Origin: Nilaparvata lugens
Lineage: Eukaryota; Arthropoda; Insecta; Hemiptera; Delphacidae
Direction of reading: 5' to 3'
Length of the DNA: 64,000 nt
Assembly: GCF_014356525.2 (NCBI RefSeq)
Contig: NC_052506.1
Coordinates: 15,867,872-15,931,871, forward strand
The translations under genes and the position numbers were made by a program. How positions within the stretch are numbered: position 1 is the stretch's first letter; each line of letters begins with the position of its first letter. Positions 1 through 13,900 of the stretch are shown in pieces. Under the pieces are notes generated by a model. That model was not told the DNA's origin. It searched no databases and worked only from the letters and a program-made list of their open reading frames with translations.

Positions 1-1185
1 CTAGTGCGCTGCGGCGGCCAGCACTCTGGACTTTCCTAAGTCCTACTGGCCGGGCACCAGCTGTCCTCCTGGGGTCCGGATCGGCCGCGGAGTTGCGGGA
101 AAGGCTTTTCCTGGCCTTCCCAGACGTCCTCTTGCGATCCCGCACTGGACTAGTGCGCTGCGGCGGCCAGCACTCTGGACTTTCCTAAGTCCTACTTGCC
201 GGGCACCAGCTGTCCTCCTGGGGTCCGGATCGGCCGCGGAGTTGCGGGAAAGGCTTTTCCTGGCCTTCCCAGACGTCCTCTTGCGATCCCGCACTGGACT
301 AGTGCGCTGCGGCGGCCAGCACTCTGGACTTTCCTAAGTCCTACTTGCCGGGCACCAGCTGTCCTCCTGGGGTCCGGATCGGCCGCGGAGTTGCGGGAAA
401 GGCTTTTCCTGGCCTTCCCAGACGTCCTCTTGCGATCCCGCACTGGACTAGTGCGCTGCGGCGGCCAGCACTCTGGACTTTCCTAAGTCCTACTGGCCGG
501 GCACCAGCTGTCCTCCTGGGGTCCGGATCGGCCGCGGAGTTGCGGGAAAGGCTTTTCCTGGCCTTCCCAGACGTCCTCTTGCGATCCCGCACTGGACTAG
601 TGCGCTGCGGCGGCCAGCACTCTGGACTTTCCTAAGTCCTACTGGCCGGGCACCAGCTGTCCTCCTGGGGTCCGGATCGGCCGCGGAGTTGCGGGAAAGG
701 CTTTTCCTGGCCTTCCCAGACGTCCTCTTGCGATCCCGCACTGGACCAGCGCGCTGCGGCGGCCAGCACTCTGGACTTTCCTAGTCCTACTGGCCGGGCA
801 CCAGCTGTCCTCCTGGGGTCCGGATCGTCCGCGGAGTTGCGGGAAAGGCTTTTCCTGGCCTTCCTAGACGTCCTCTTGCGATCCCGCACTGGACCAGCGC
901 GCTGCGGCGGCCAGCACTCTGGACTTTCCTAAGTCCTACTGGCCGGGCACTAGCTGTCCTCCTGGGGTCCGGATCGTCCGCGGAGTTGCGGGAAAGGCTT
1001 TTCCTGGCCTTCCCAGACGTCCTCTTGCGATCCCGCACTGGACTAGTGCGCTGCGGCGGCCAGCACTCTGGACTTTCCTAAGTCCTACTGGCCGGGCACC
1101 AGCTGTCTTCCTGGGGTCCGGATCGGCCGCGGAGTTGCGGGAAAGGCTTTTCCTGGCCTTCCCAGACGTCCTCTTGCGATCCCGC
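1..1185. repeat. 149-bp GC-rich tandem satellite, 8 units
   Basis: Eight head-to-tail units begin at 1, 150, 299, 448, 597, 746, 894 and 1043, each starting near CTAGTGCGCTGCGG. The period is 149 bp (one unit is 148) and the units differ by only a few substitutions. Long open frames occur on both strands at the repeat period, as expected from a GC-rich repeat, and are not genes. The array touches the window edge, so its full length is unknown. It could be a satellite, an rDNA-spacer-type subrepeat, or the promoter monomers of a retroelement; the sequence does not decide. Confidence 0.95.
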
Positions 1186-1640
1186 CTCGATGCCCCACTG
1201 GTGGCCTACCAATGGGGAGTCAGGTTTCGACCAAACCTGACGTGTTGTCGTTGGTCGAAACTGGCAACCCGTCGTCCGAACAGGTTAAGTGTCGTTTAAC
1301 ACTCGCCCCAAACGAGTGTAGAGCAGTGGAGTTCACTGTGTGAGAGGCTAATCAACTTTAGCCTCGACACAACTCCCGGTCGCTGAAGAAATCGGATTTC
1401 ACGTAGTACTGGTGTACTGTGACGTTGCTAGCTGCTCGCTGCTTCCTTCTCACCTCTCTCGACCGCTCGACTTGGCTCTCCGAACTCGACTGCCTCTTGC
1501 TGGCCTTTCTCGAGCCTCCCTCGGTGACCGAGAGGGAGGGGAGAGAGGATGCGCAGCAACGCTGAGCGGTAGGCCAGTGGCTGGCTTGAACGTTGACCCC
1601 TCAGATTCTATGAAAGATAGCCGAGCGTCGAATAATTGAG
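1186..1640. other. GC-rich non-coding segment after the satellite
   Basis: This block is much richer in GC than the following 18 kb and contains several short palindromes, for example GTTTCGACCAAACC with GGTCGAAAC at 1222-1262 and GGGAGG/CCTCCC around 1516-1535. It changes abruptly to AT-rich DNA near 1640. I recognise no protein. It may belong to the same unit as the satellite (spacer or retroelement 5' region); this is inference. Confidence 0.5.
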
Positions 1641-1997
1641 CCCTAAATTCAATGCCTTTCTCTAGTTACGATATACATCGTGACAGAGTAAAATAAGTAG
1701 ATACTTGACAAAATATTGGTGTTGCCAAATTGTGTGAAATTGCGACTTTCTCATGCAAGCCCATATAATTGGATACCTTGAATGTGACAATACTGATGGC
1801 GCTAATAGATGCAGCGTTGTCACATTGAATATAAATGGGCTTCAGTGAGAAATTCTCAATTCCACACATTCCGACAACAGATTTGGGCGGATGGAAGCTC
1901 AAGTCTCAACTTATTTTATTCAGAATATAACTAACTTTGTGAATAACCAAAAGTTGACGAAACTTGCAATCTCCTATTACGCTCTGTATGTTTCCAG

Positions 1998-4900
1998 CTG
2001 AAGACAAAATAAACGAATTGAAAAAGCAGCTCACTGACATGCAACTCAAGTATGAGTTTGAACTGATGAAACTGGAGAAAGAAAATAAACAGCTTCGACA
2101 AAATTTACTATTGAAAAGAGCTCTGGGAGACACACCCAAGAAGGAAGCTCAAGTGAGTATTCACTTATATTTATACAGGGAGTTTCAAAATGTTCTTCGG
2201 GGTTACAAAAATTCCTACAGGAAGGCTATTTCACTCACCTAAATGAAAGTTGTATGTGCATCTGCAGGGATTCAAAAAACAAGTTATTTGAATATACGAG
2301 ATAAATGTCCAATGTGTGCTCCTTTGGTGATACGGCATACGTCAACACAAAAGTCTAGCTCTTGCCAAACACGCCCTAACATGTCTCTTTCGATAGAGTT
2401 GACCGCATTGATTATGCGATCCTTCAGCTCAGCGATATCGTTCGGGATTGATGGGGTGGAGACCTTGTCTTTCACATAACCCAAGAGAAAGAAGTCACAT
2501 GGCGTGAGGTCTGGTGATCTTGGTGGCACAGAAAATGATGTTGGTCTTCCTCAGACCCGCATCTGAGGTTGATGGACAACCAGTTCATTTCCGCTTGCAC
2601 AAGCAACCAGTTTCGCCGAATTGTTCGTACCATGCACGAATTGAACTGACACTATGTGGATCCTTATGAAATTTCAACCGAAACGCACGTTGCACAGTAA
2701 TTACCGACTTTGACGAGTGAAATTCCAAGACACAAAACGACTCCTCGCTACCATTCTGGCAGCCACTTTTCTCTACTGTCTACACCTAGCGGGCAAACGG
2801 TCAACTAACTGCCCAGTACCTGTGGAAAAAACTGTTTGAATTGCTCTTTCCTACAGTATTTGTTCCATTATTGTAAGTGGAATAGTTATTTGTAATGAAT
2901 TTTCGTAACCTCGAAGAACATTTTGAAACTCCCTTCTATGAATCAAATGTCAAACTCTTTATGGGCAAAAACATAGAATGGTCACACTAAACCATGCAAG
3001 GTTTTTCACCAGGTACCTGTATCAATAAAAATAATGTATACAAAATAGAAAATTAAACTTCTTGAAAATGTAAGTGAGGGGGAAAATAAGTACGGGAATT
3101 GGTCAGGATTGGGAAGAAGAGGAAATATGATCGGTAATATTGCATTCATAAATAAATAAACATTTTCTTTGTAATGATAACATAATACCAAGTCTTTCAA
3201 AATATTTTCCTTTTCCTTCCTATCACAGTCCTTTTCAGGAAGTTGTGATACTTTTCCATCAGTATTTTGTATTTTTTGTGCAGTTATTAGACCCAGTTGA
3301 GGATTTTCTCCCACTTCAAACTACATCAACAATACTCATCGATATATTATGTCCACCGCTTTTTTTAACCAAACAATGACTTCTTGAAACTTGCAAATAG
3401 GTTTGTGAGTGCTGTACTTTTATGTATTTTTTATAAATTACTGCTTTAGAAAACGTAAACAGATCAAGTTGAAGTTTTGGAACGTGTTACTTGGGCTATA
3501 AGGGTAATTTTAACAAAAACACTTATCCTAAAAAATGCAACTTTAAAAAAATTATTCGTTAAAACTCCCAAACTAACCTACCCTGTACTAGAAAATGAGT
3601 TTGCGAGTGTTTTACTTTTATACTGTTTTTTTTTATATAAAGTACTGCATTAGAAAACTAAAACAAATCCAGTTGATGTTTCGACACATGTAGGCCTATT
3701 CAACAACTCTGATTCTCGCAATATATATTTTTCAGAGATCACTGATTGACATGTATTCGGAAGTGTTGGATGAACTGAGTGGTTATGATGCGAATTATCA
3801 AGCTCAGGATCACCTCCCTAGAGTGGTTGTAGTTGGAGACCAAAGTGCTGGCAAAACGTCCGTCTTGGAAATGATTGCAATGGCCAGGATATTTCCGAGG
3901 TAAATCTTTAATAACATTCATTTTTTTCACATATTAGAAAAATTGGCAATTTTATAAGGATATTTCCAAACAACTGGTCAATAGCATTCATCATTTACTG
4001 TGCATGGAAAAATCTATAGTTACTCTTTTACTAATTTAATTTAACACTACTTATCATTTATACTTATGTAAACTAACTAGGTCTTCAGTTTTTTTTTCAA
4101 GTATAATGACTACCTACTTGAGACCTAGAATGTATGTACTACGGTTTTAGGTATGGTATAAACAATCTGAGAGTCTTTTTGAAAGCATTTTAAAGAAACA
4201 AATCCACATCCGTCCCTAATGCTGTCTACTGCCCATCACTGAGAATAATTTACAATATCACTTTCACTTGTAATAGAAAATGTAATATCTCTTCTTTGAC
4301 ATGTATGCTTTATTTTATTTTGTAACTGAGTTTTTAGGATTTTATTCAGTTTATAATATGTTTCATAATTTTGTTTTTCAGAGGTGCTGGTGAAATGATG
4401 ACAAGGGCGCCGGTCAAAGTAACTCTGAGTGAGGGCCCTTACCATATTGCACAATTCAGGGATAGTGATCGCGAATATGATCTCACCAAAGAAAGCGATT
4501 TGCAAGAACTGCGAAATCAGGTATACTATGAATTATGTTGTAAAACTTTTTTTTAAAGATTTTCAAGATTTTAGTAGTTCCGAATTATTCATTTTCTGAA
4601 TTAATCTTTTTGAATCCCCAATTCGAATGTAAATGTATAACTTCTCGAATTTTCAAGTTCATTTTTCGGCTTATTTAGATTGGAATTTAAAACATTTTTC
4701 AAATTATAACAAGCTGGAATCAAAAATGTAAATGTCTATTAGGTAGAAAAATCAATATGACTCAAAATACAAATTGACTGATAACGTTTGTAGAGTGAAT
4801 ATTGATTTTATGGAACTTTTCCATAATTGAAGAGACTTGAAATATTGTCTCGTGAGATATTTTTGACAGTATCTCAAGTCTCCACAAATTGACTGAATTA

Positions 4901-7900
4901 TAAAAATGATGGAAATCTTCGAGTTTTAGCCAATATCTACTTTTCATTGATTGTTTTATGTTTATTTGTATCAGAATTGGAATTATGTAGCTTGTTATAG
5001 CTCGCTTAGTCTTGCAGGATTTTATCATGGATAGCTTATAGGTTTTGATACATAAAGCATTCATTTTTGAAGTATAAATTGTTTTAGGTAGAGCAACGGA
5101 TGATGAGAAGCGTTATAAGAACTGGAAAAACTGTTTCAAATGATGTTATATCCATGACCGTTAAAGGACCAGGTCTGCAAAGAATGGTTCTAGTTGACCT
5201 TCCTGGAATAATTAGTGTAGGTATAATTTGATTACATTAAATAAGGTTTTACTAGTCTATAAAATATCAATTGAGTTAACATTCGAGTTGATTTAATCAA
5301 TTTTTTGTCTTTTACTCTGGCATAGTTTAATGATGAACATCTATGAACAAATTCATGCTTATATTTGTAATTTTAAGTTTAACACTATTTGGTCATTATT
5401 ATTGAACGAAAATCCAAATAAGCCTGCCCTGTTTACCCTGTTGTCAATATTTGCAGTAGCAGAATTCTTCGAAGTGATTTACAGCATTTAAATTTAATTT
5501 GGATTTTCTTTTAATAATAATTATTAATTCATTGGCATTTGAATGATTGCAATATCTCAGTAATTTCCATTATTTTGTCATATTTCTTGTCAAATGAATA
5601 TTATGGCTAGATCTCGGTCATATAACTAAGATAATGTAATAAACAGGTTGATAATAGACTTATTTGATATTGAACTTGAGCTAATTAATTTGTTATTTCA
5701 ATAATTGTGTTTGAGATGAGTGTAATAAAAGCCAGATTTCTATTATTCTGCGATTTTGCGGAAAAACTGGCTCAAGAATCCAGGGCGCTAGAGAATGCCG
5801 ATTTACTATTTAGCTTTTACTGGTAAAGTTTTTTTGGTTCAAGCAACATTCTGTGTATCTTCTGTAGAATTAAATAATCTTCTGTATTCCATCTCAGTAA
5901 ATAACTTGCACTTGAGACAGGTGTTTTTAGTTATGGAGACGGCAAAGAGTTCACTGAATAAAAGATATCTTATTAATCATTATTGTGAACCGTAATTTTT
6001 AAGCACTTGAAGCTGGATTTGTACACAACAGTGACAGTGAACAGTGAAAATATAGTTCCCATTAATTTTAATGTGATTATTCATACTCGCATGGCCGGGA
6101 ATAGTACAAATAGAACTGGTGGGAATTATACTTTCACGGTTCAATGTCACTGTTATGTGCGAATACAGATTAATTCTTTTATAGAAAAAGAATGTGTCCC
6201 TTTTAAATTTTTAATCACTTTGGACAAGTGATAAATGTTGCATTACAGTAAAATTAAGTAGATTGAGAAGTAGTAACTTTCTGTCTCTCTGTCATTGTGG
6301 GTTAAGTAGAAGAGGGGGCTCTTATTGCCTCAACTTCACCCACATCACTTTTTATAATGCTATAAAGTGGAAATAAAAGACATTTATCTATCTGTCACTA
6401 ACAATATATCGATGTCTTATTGATATGCCATCGTCTATTTAAATGTTATTATTTGTTGTGCTCATTTCTATTTTATATCCTCAGACTGTAACTAGAGATA
6501 TGGCTAGCGACACTGGTGATGCCATCAAGAAGATGACCCAGCTGTACATGGCGAATCCCAATGCCATCATCCTGTGCATTCAAGACGGCTCAGTAGACGC
6601 CGAAAGGTCCAATGTGACCGATCTAGTGTCCCAGGTGGATCCTCAAGGCAAGCGCACAATATTTGTTCTCACAAAAGTTGATCTCGCCGAAGAAAATCTC
6701 GCCAAACCTGAAAGAGTGAGTTGACGCTGATTGAAATTTTTCTATCCATTGAGATCAGTTTCTTACAAGTAGATTGCTACACGGAAAAGTGAACTTTGAA
6801 ATCATTACCACATTTAACATGAGATGTAAATACATTAATAGATCTTTGCTGGCTGAATATCAAAATAATATACAAATTTTCAAATTCATTCTGGTTCATG
6901 CATTTTTGTCAAATAGGGCATCTGTTTTTTGTATTCACTTTCATCAAAATAGATGTACCTTACACAAGACTGAAAAAAGTATTAACTAGTCCTAATCATG
7001 TATCCTTGAAACTTTTCAATATTCTGCCAGACTCAGCCAGAAACTTGCCTTTAACAGTATTCCGACAAAAACTCGAAAACCTTCTCTTACAGTACCCACT
7101 ATACTCACTTTCTGATTTCCTCCAGCTGCCAATAGAGAATTATTTTTTGGAAACAATACTTAATAGTACTCTGTACTCTCTAACTTTATATTTTTATGTG
7201 TTTATATTTAAATGATGTATTATGTACGTTGGATTATTTTACTCTTGGTATTATTGTTTTATTGACGTATATGGAGGAAACCTTAAATAGAGGTTTCCAA
7301 TAGCATTGTTTGTGTCCTGAATGGAATGAAACTTTTATTCTATTATAATGTATTTATAATGTATAATTTGACGTTTCCGATAGCATTGTTTGTATGCACT
7401 AAATGAATAAAAATCATTCTTCTTATTCTTATCAAATAATATAAAAAAAGCCAACTTGTATAAGTGTGATGGACTAAAAAATCCAAAAAGAATGTTGGAC
7501 ATGACTATGTTGGCTAAGAACCGAGCAATGTCATTTGCATAATAATTCTATTTCTTTTTAAAATAATTTGATGAATAATGTTGTAGTTTATAACTTCAAT
7601 AAATTGAGATGAATATTGTGATAATAAGCTACTATGAACCGATCAATATAATTTGTGTGATTCTATTTCTTTATAAAATAATCTGATGAATAATGTTATA
7701 GATTATAAAACTTCAATAAACTGAGATGAATTCCACGGTAATAATCTACAAAATATTTCAATTCTTCTAGGTGAAGAAAATTCTAGCTGGTGAGTTGTTC
7801 CCCATGAAAGCTCTTGGTTATTTTGCTGTTGTTACCGGAAGGGGGCGCAAGGATGATTCCATCCAATCTATACAAGAATATGAGGAAGACTTTTTCAGAA

Positions 7901-10900
7901 AGTCCAAATTATTCCAGTGAGTATTTTCGTTCAAATCAATGTTGCACATTATGGTTGTAACAATATCAATTTAGTAATGAGTATATTTTCAATTTGTTGG
8001 GTAGATTACTGTATTTTTATTCAATCTGAACTCCATCTAGTTTGTAAGAACAAAATCCAAGGAGCAATATCACAATTAATAAATTTTGAAAACGTATTCT
8101 AATCAATTTGATTTAAATTTACACTATAATACACCATAATTTACACCATAATTTTTTCTGCATCGGAAGAAGGTCTTGCTTCAAAATAGTGCCAACACTT
8201 TATCAAAACATGCATGTGAAATGATGAAATACAATTTCAAAGTCTTTTTGTTTCAAAAAATAACATTCACTCAGGTGATACTCGTTTGAATTTCAGGAAT
8301 TTATCGATCACCTCTCAAGTGACGACCCGTAATTTGAGTAGAGCTGTAGCGGACCGGTTCTGGAAAATGGTGAAAGAAACAGTTGAACAACAAGCTGACT
8401 CGTTCAAAGCCACCCGATTCAATCTTGAAACTGAATGGAAGAACAACTTTCCCAGGTATTTACCGAATATATAATATCTGTAGCTGTGGTTTTCTGTAAA
8501 GTGTGAAGTTTTTAGCTCATAAATTTCTAGTTTCATTCAAAATTTAGTCTTCTTGAATAATTATCAAGTTACTGTTCTAGATTTTTTGATTCTAGACTTT
8601 AATAGTATCTATTTGATTCAAAATTTGCTCGTTTATCTGAGTACCGAAGAGCGTAAATTGTATTTTGAAGAGTGAAAGTGACAAAACCAACATTTTGATT
8701 TGGACAGTATAGCATAAATTGGAAATGGAACAGTTTTGGGCATGAGCCTGTTGTGCCTTTCCTCATGTTAAGTATTTTTATACAATTTGATAAATAAATA
8801 AATATTTATTTACACTTCTTGCAAAAATAACTTTACATTTGATAGAAAAACGAAAATTCAGTTTTCCTTTATAAAGTCATACTTTACTGTATAGTACAGA
8901 ATACTTGAGAACTTCTTTACCCTTCATAAGGAATAAAGTACTCACTTCACTTTCTAAGGACTAAAAGTAACCTCATCAAGTTGAAATCTCAAGTTTACGG
9001 GGGAATCTCTTCAAGTTTACGCATCCAAGGAGGACTAAGGGCTGAGGTTAGCGATTGGAGATTGGAAGTCTAATTGCAGGTTATCTTTGAGGTACGTTCT
9101 CGTTTACCGAGGCCGCTGACTGAGAAAGAATTCCATCGATTCTTATGGAATTTTTCACACTTTTGCTAGCTGCGAACATGTGAAAACTTATCTTTAGGAG
9201 TTAGACTATGAGTAAGCTCTTAGGAATGAATAATTTAATATATTGTTATAAAAATAGGTGTAGGAAACATTTTGTGTGTATTAAGAGAGTACTTAGGAAG
9301 TACTTTTTCACCTTCAGGGCGATTGTCATTTGCCTTATGGAGAAAAAGATACACTTCACAACCTAGAAACACAAGTAACTATTTCAATTCAAATTTTTGA
9401 GCAGTCTTTCAGCTGAACATGTTTCTATACATCTTTAACTGAAGTCTTCTTTCTGTATTTCAACCAGTAAAATGCAATTTGCAGGTTACGAGAGTTGGAT
9501 AGAGATGAGCTTTTCGAAAAAGCAAGAAGCGAAATATTAGATGAGATTGTCAACTTGAGTGAAGTGTCCGTTAAGCAGTGGGAAGAACTCCTCATCAATA
9601 AGATATGGGAAAAAGTGTCATCATATGTCTTCGAACATATCTACCTCAGCTCTGCCCAAGCAAATGATATGAGTGAGTAAATTCTACAGACTTATGTTTC
9701 AATGTTTGTCAAACATTAGATAGTTCAAATACGATACGCCTTCCGTTTTTTCAAAGCTTTCAATATTGATAATTTGTTCGTATCGACCAAATAATGAATT
9801 GATTCGATTAACTCTAATAAATTGGGAGTGTCTCGATTAGACCAGGTTTCGTTTACACCAGGTCCTGTTCTACAATGAAGCTGAAAACCTGGTCTAAACG
9901 CACACCTCGGCTAAACGAGATGGAATGCTTCGATTAACCCAGTAGTTCGATTACACCTGGTGGTCTTAACGAAACCTGGTCTTCGAGTTACAGGACCTGG
10001 TGTAATCGAACTACTGGGTTAATCGAAGCATTCCTTCTCGATTAACCCAGTGTTTCGATTACACCAGGTGTAAACGATACCTGGTCTAATCGAGGCACAG
10101 GACCTGGTCAAATCGAGACATAGGCTAAACGATACGGAATGCTTCGATTAACCCAGAAGTTTGATTACACCAGGTCCTGTGTCTCGATTAGACCAGGTTT
10201 CGTTTAGACCACCTGGTGTAATCGAACACCTGGACTAAACGAAATACACCCAATAAATTGGTTTAATATTTTAATAATAATGAATATAATCTACGTATCA
10301 TAATTGACCGAGAGTGGTAAAAACATGAATAATTTGAAGTATAAATCAATAAATAAGTATAATATAAAGATAAAGTACTTTAATTTAATACTACTCTACT
10401 TTAATATAAAGTAAAGTATAATAAGTAAGTAAATAAGTATAATGAATAAGTATAAAACTAATTATTCGAAGTATAAATCCTTGAGTCAACTTGATTTCCA
10501 TTATTTTTGAATGAGTAATTTAATTTTTGTGAAGCTTCGGTTGTAAAATGAGAATTGGAGCTTGTCATTCTTATTCCTTGAAAACTCAATTAGAGGCTAT
10601 TAAAAATTTTATTATTCCTTTTTTGACCATTCTGTAAAATTTTCAAGTAAAATTGCTCTACTGATTTATTGAAATGCTTTAAATGGGTAGTGAACGATTG
10701 TAGTTTAAAGTAATAATGCTAAATTAATCAACTAATAGTTGCACTTGTTAATATTAATACTGTGTATTTTTCTCTTTCTATAAAAAAATCTTTACAAGGA
10801 TAGAAGTAACTCTCAATTCCAAACAAATAATTTCAATTCAGCTTGTAGTATTTCTGTTTTAGTGCAGTATTCTCAATCATATAATTACTTTCTATCTGAT

Positions 10901-13900
10901 TTTACTAATTACTAAATTTTATGCTAAAATGGAGTATGTATTTTAATTTTACCATTCAATGTATTCCACTTTTTGTTTATTTTCATTACTCAATTGCGTT
11001 GTTTTGCAGAAATGTTCAATACAAAATGTGGATATTAAATTGCGGCAGTGGGCAAATGAGAAACTGCCCAAGGACTCTGTGGATGCCGGCTGGCAAGTTC
11101 TCAAGGAGGAATTCACCAAATTCACTCAGCGCGGCATGAATGACAAGAACCATGACAACATTTTCGATGAATTGAAAAAGTCTGTTCTTGAAGATGCCGT
11201 CAAAAAACATGTTTGGGAGGATAAGGTAAATCCTAAAATATGTTGCGTCTATCATGCATCAAGTCCGGCTTTGAAATAACTTAAATTTTGAACTGTGTTT
11301 ACAGAAAAGATATATGAGATACTGAAAGCATGATTTATTATTGTGATACCTCCCCAGTGGGATAACAATTGAACACTTACTACTATCTCATTTTACATGA
11401 TAACGTTTTAAAATTGTATCTGTTCTCCATTCTCAGTGATTTAGTTTTCTTACTTCTCACTTCATACTCAGTGATATAGTTTTCCCAGGATTTCTCCATC
11501 TTATGCGTTGTATCTCCTCTTAAAACTAACTGAAGGCTACTTTGTATTGTGTTTTTCATATAAATATGCGTCTAATACTTATTTTGTTCTAATTCCCTAG
11601 GCGAATAATGTACTTAGGGTGATGCAGTTGAATATATTGGAAGACCGTTGTATCCGAGATAAACACCAATGGAAAAATGCAGTTACGTTCTTAGAAAATA
11701 GCGTTAAAGATGAATTGAAGGTAATTGAATTATAATTATCAATTTATTTCTATTATCTCCATGACCAATAATTGTGTTGAAAATTTACGATACATTTAAA
11801 TTTTTCTATTCTACTATAATGAATGAATCCATAACAAATAATGACTATAAACTAGGTCTGCAAATTTTATTTTATATTTATATTCATGATAATATTGTAA
11901 TATTGGTGAAAAATTCAATGTTTATGTATCTTGTTGTTAGAAGAGGTTGCTTAAAATATTGAACTGATAGTTTTTGTTTATAGAATTGCACTTTAAAAAT
12001 AATATTGTTTAATCTGCAAATCAATTGAGCTGTTGGTGAAAATAAAGTCATTTTAAAAAATAACATTATTGAATGAAAATGTAGAATGTATTTGAAGTGA
12101 AACGTTAACTAATATTTTGTGTATTATGTAGATTTCTTGAGGTCTTTTAGATTTCCAAGCAAATCCAGTTATAGATGTTCGATTCACCAACAAAAATGTA
12201 AACTTATGGAAGATGCTTTCAAAACTTATAACCTCATACCTATGTGTCTATGTTTTTATTTTCTACCATGTAACTGGTGTTTGTTATTGGGTATTAAAAC
12301 TATTAAATTTGAATCATATTTACATTTTTTCAAATCAATACTTTGTCAAGCCTTTCTGCAATATGTGTGTCTCTTTGGTGAACAATTTAATATAATTCAC
12401 ACTGAGTCACAATCACATTAATATGAACTGTTGTGTTTAAAGGCTGTGAATGAGAGATTACATGAAATGGTTGGACCTGGAACGAGGGAAAAGTGGCTGT
12501 ATTGGAAGTATTCAACTGAGGATCAAAACAAAAAATCGGCTGTGAAAAGTGAACTAGAAAAAATTCTCTATTCGAATAGGGTGAGTGAAAGTATCCAGGA
12601 TCTCAATCTAATATTGCTTAATTCGTAATAGGAACTGTCAAGAAGTTATTTTTAGTTCTCCTTCTATATTATTTTAATTAACATGTTTTCTATAGTTTAT
12701 CAGCCGATTAACCGAAAATTGCAATTGTAACATATATTATTCTATTACAGTATTTCAATTGCTTTTGTATCAATAACTTTGTTTCTACTATACTGCGTAA
12801 CCTTTAATTTCTAACTTTGTTTTTTTTTTTTTTTTTCTTAGTTGTAATAATACTAAAATACGATTGGTGGATTGTATTGAATTCTTCAATTTCCATGTCA
12901 GTGATTCATTCATTTATTGTAAAAAATCTGACTGCTAGTCGTTCTCTTTAATAGCAAAAAGTGATTTTATTGAATTTAAATTTAATTGCACTATAATTTA
13001 ATAGTTTCATCCAATAAAATATGCACACTTAGTGCGGATACTTGAGGAATTATAACTTGAACTAATTGGAGTTTCAGTACTAAGACAGACTTTACAAAAA
13101 CGTATATTACTATGTAATTGACGATATTCACATTTACCGACAATTTATTGGCCGCGTTGACAGGGATCAGTAATTTCATGCAAATCAGACGTGGATGAAG
13201 CTTTAGCTATCTCAACTAGGATAGGATTAGTTATCCAGTCAGTCTGTTAGGAAAACAGGTATTGGTTTAAGTGTTTGGATATTTTGGATTTGAATGAGGT
13301 AAAGGAGGCCGGGTTGCTAGTGGTCAGGAGCGTTACAGTCTGCTAGCACCGCCTGGTTATAGTTGGCCAAACGAAAATGGGTCCCTCAAGGTCAAAGCTT
13401 GCTCTTGACACCACGACCCGTCTCTACCAACACTGTTGCCACTTTGTACTAAGGGTGGCTATTAAGAGAGAAAGTGAATGTGTGTGTGAGAGAGGGTGTG
13501 ATAGTGAAGTATTGTTATTGTGGGGAGTATTGTTTGTCTTCTCTGTCCAAAGCCTGGATGAAGTGTGATGGGAATCAAATGAGAATTCATGCAAATTGAA
13601 AAATGCAGAGTGAAGTGGGCACTACAAGAATATTGACTGAAATAAATAAAATTACATCACTCCACTTCCAATTGATTATTATAAAAGTCTTCAAGTAACC
13701 TTTATGAAGTAATAGCTCAGTTTATAAATAGTTGCATTTATAAAGAAAAATCTAATCATCATTATAAAATTGGATTTCTTGATGTCATGACTCAAGATAG
13801 AGTTATACATTATACATAACAATATTCTTTCCTTCATTTCATGATGAAGAATATAGCGGATGATGGGAGGAGGTAACGGGGGATGTTATTGTTCTAACTT

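Noticed and set aside
43..1038. Repeated 83- and 96-residue open frames on both strands
   Set aside because: They recur at the 149-bp satellite period and on both strands; they are a by-product of a GC-rich repeat.
1412..1639. 75-residue frame in the GC-rich block
   Set aside because: No domain, no start support, and composition alone explains it.
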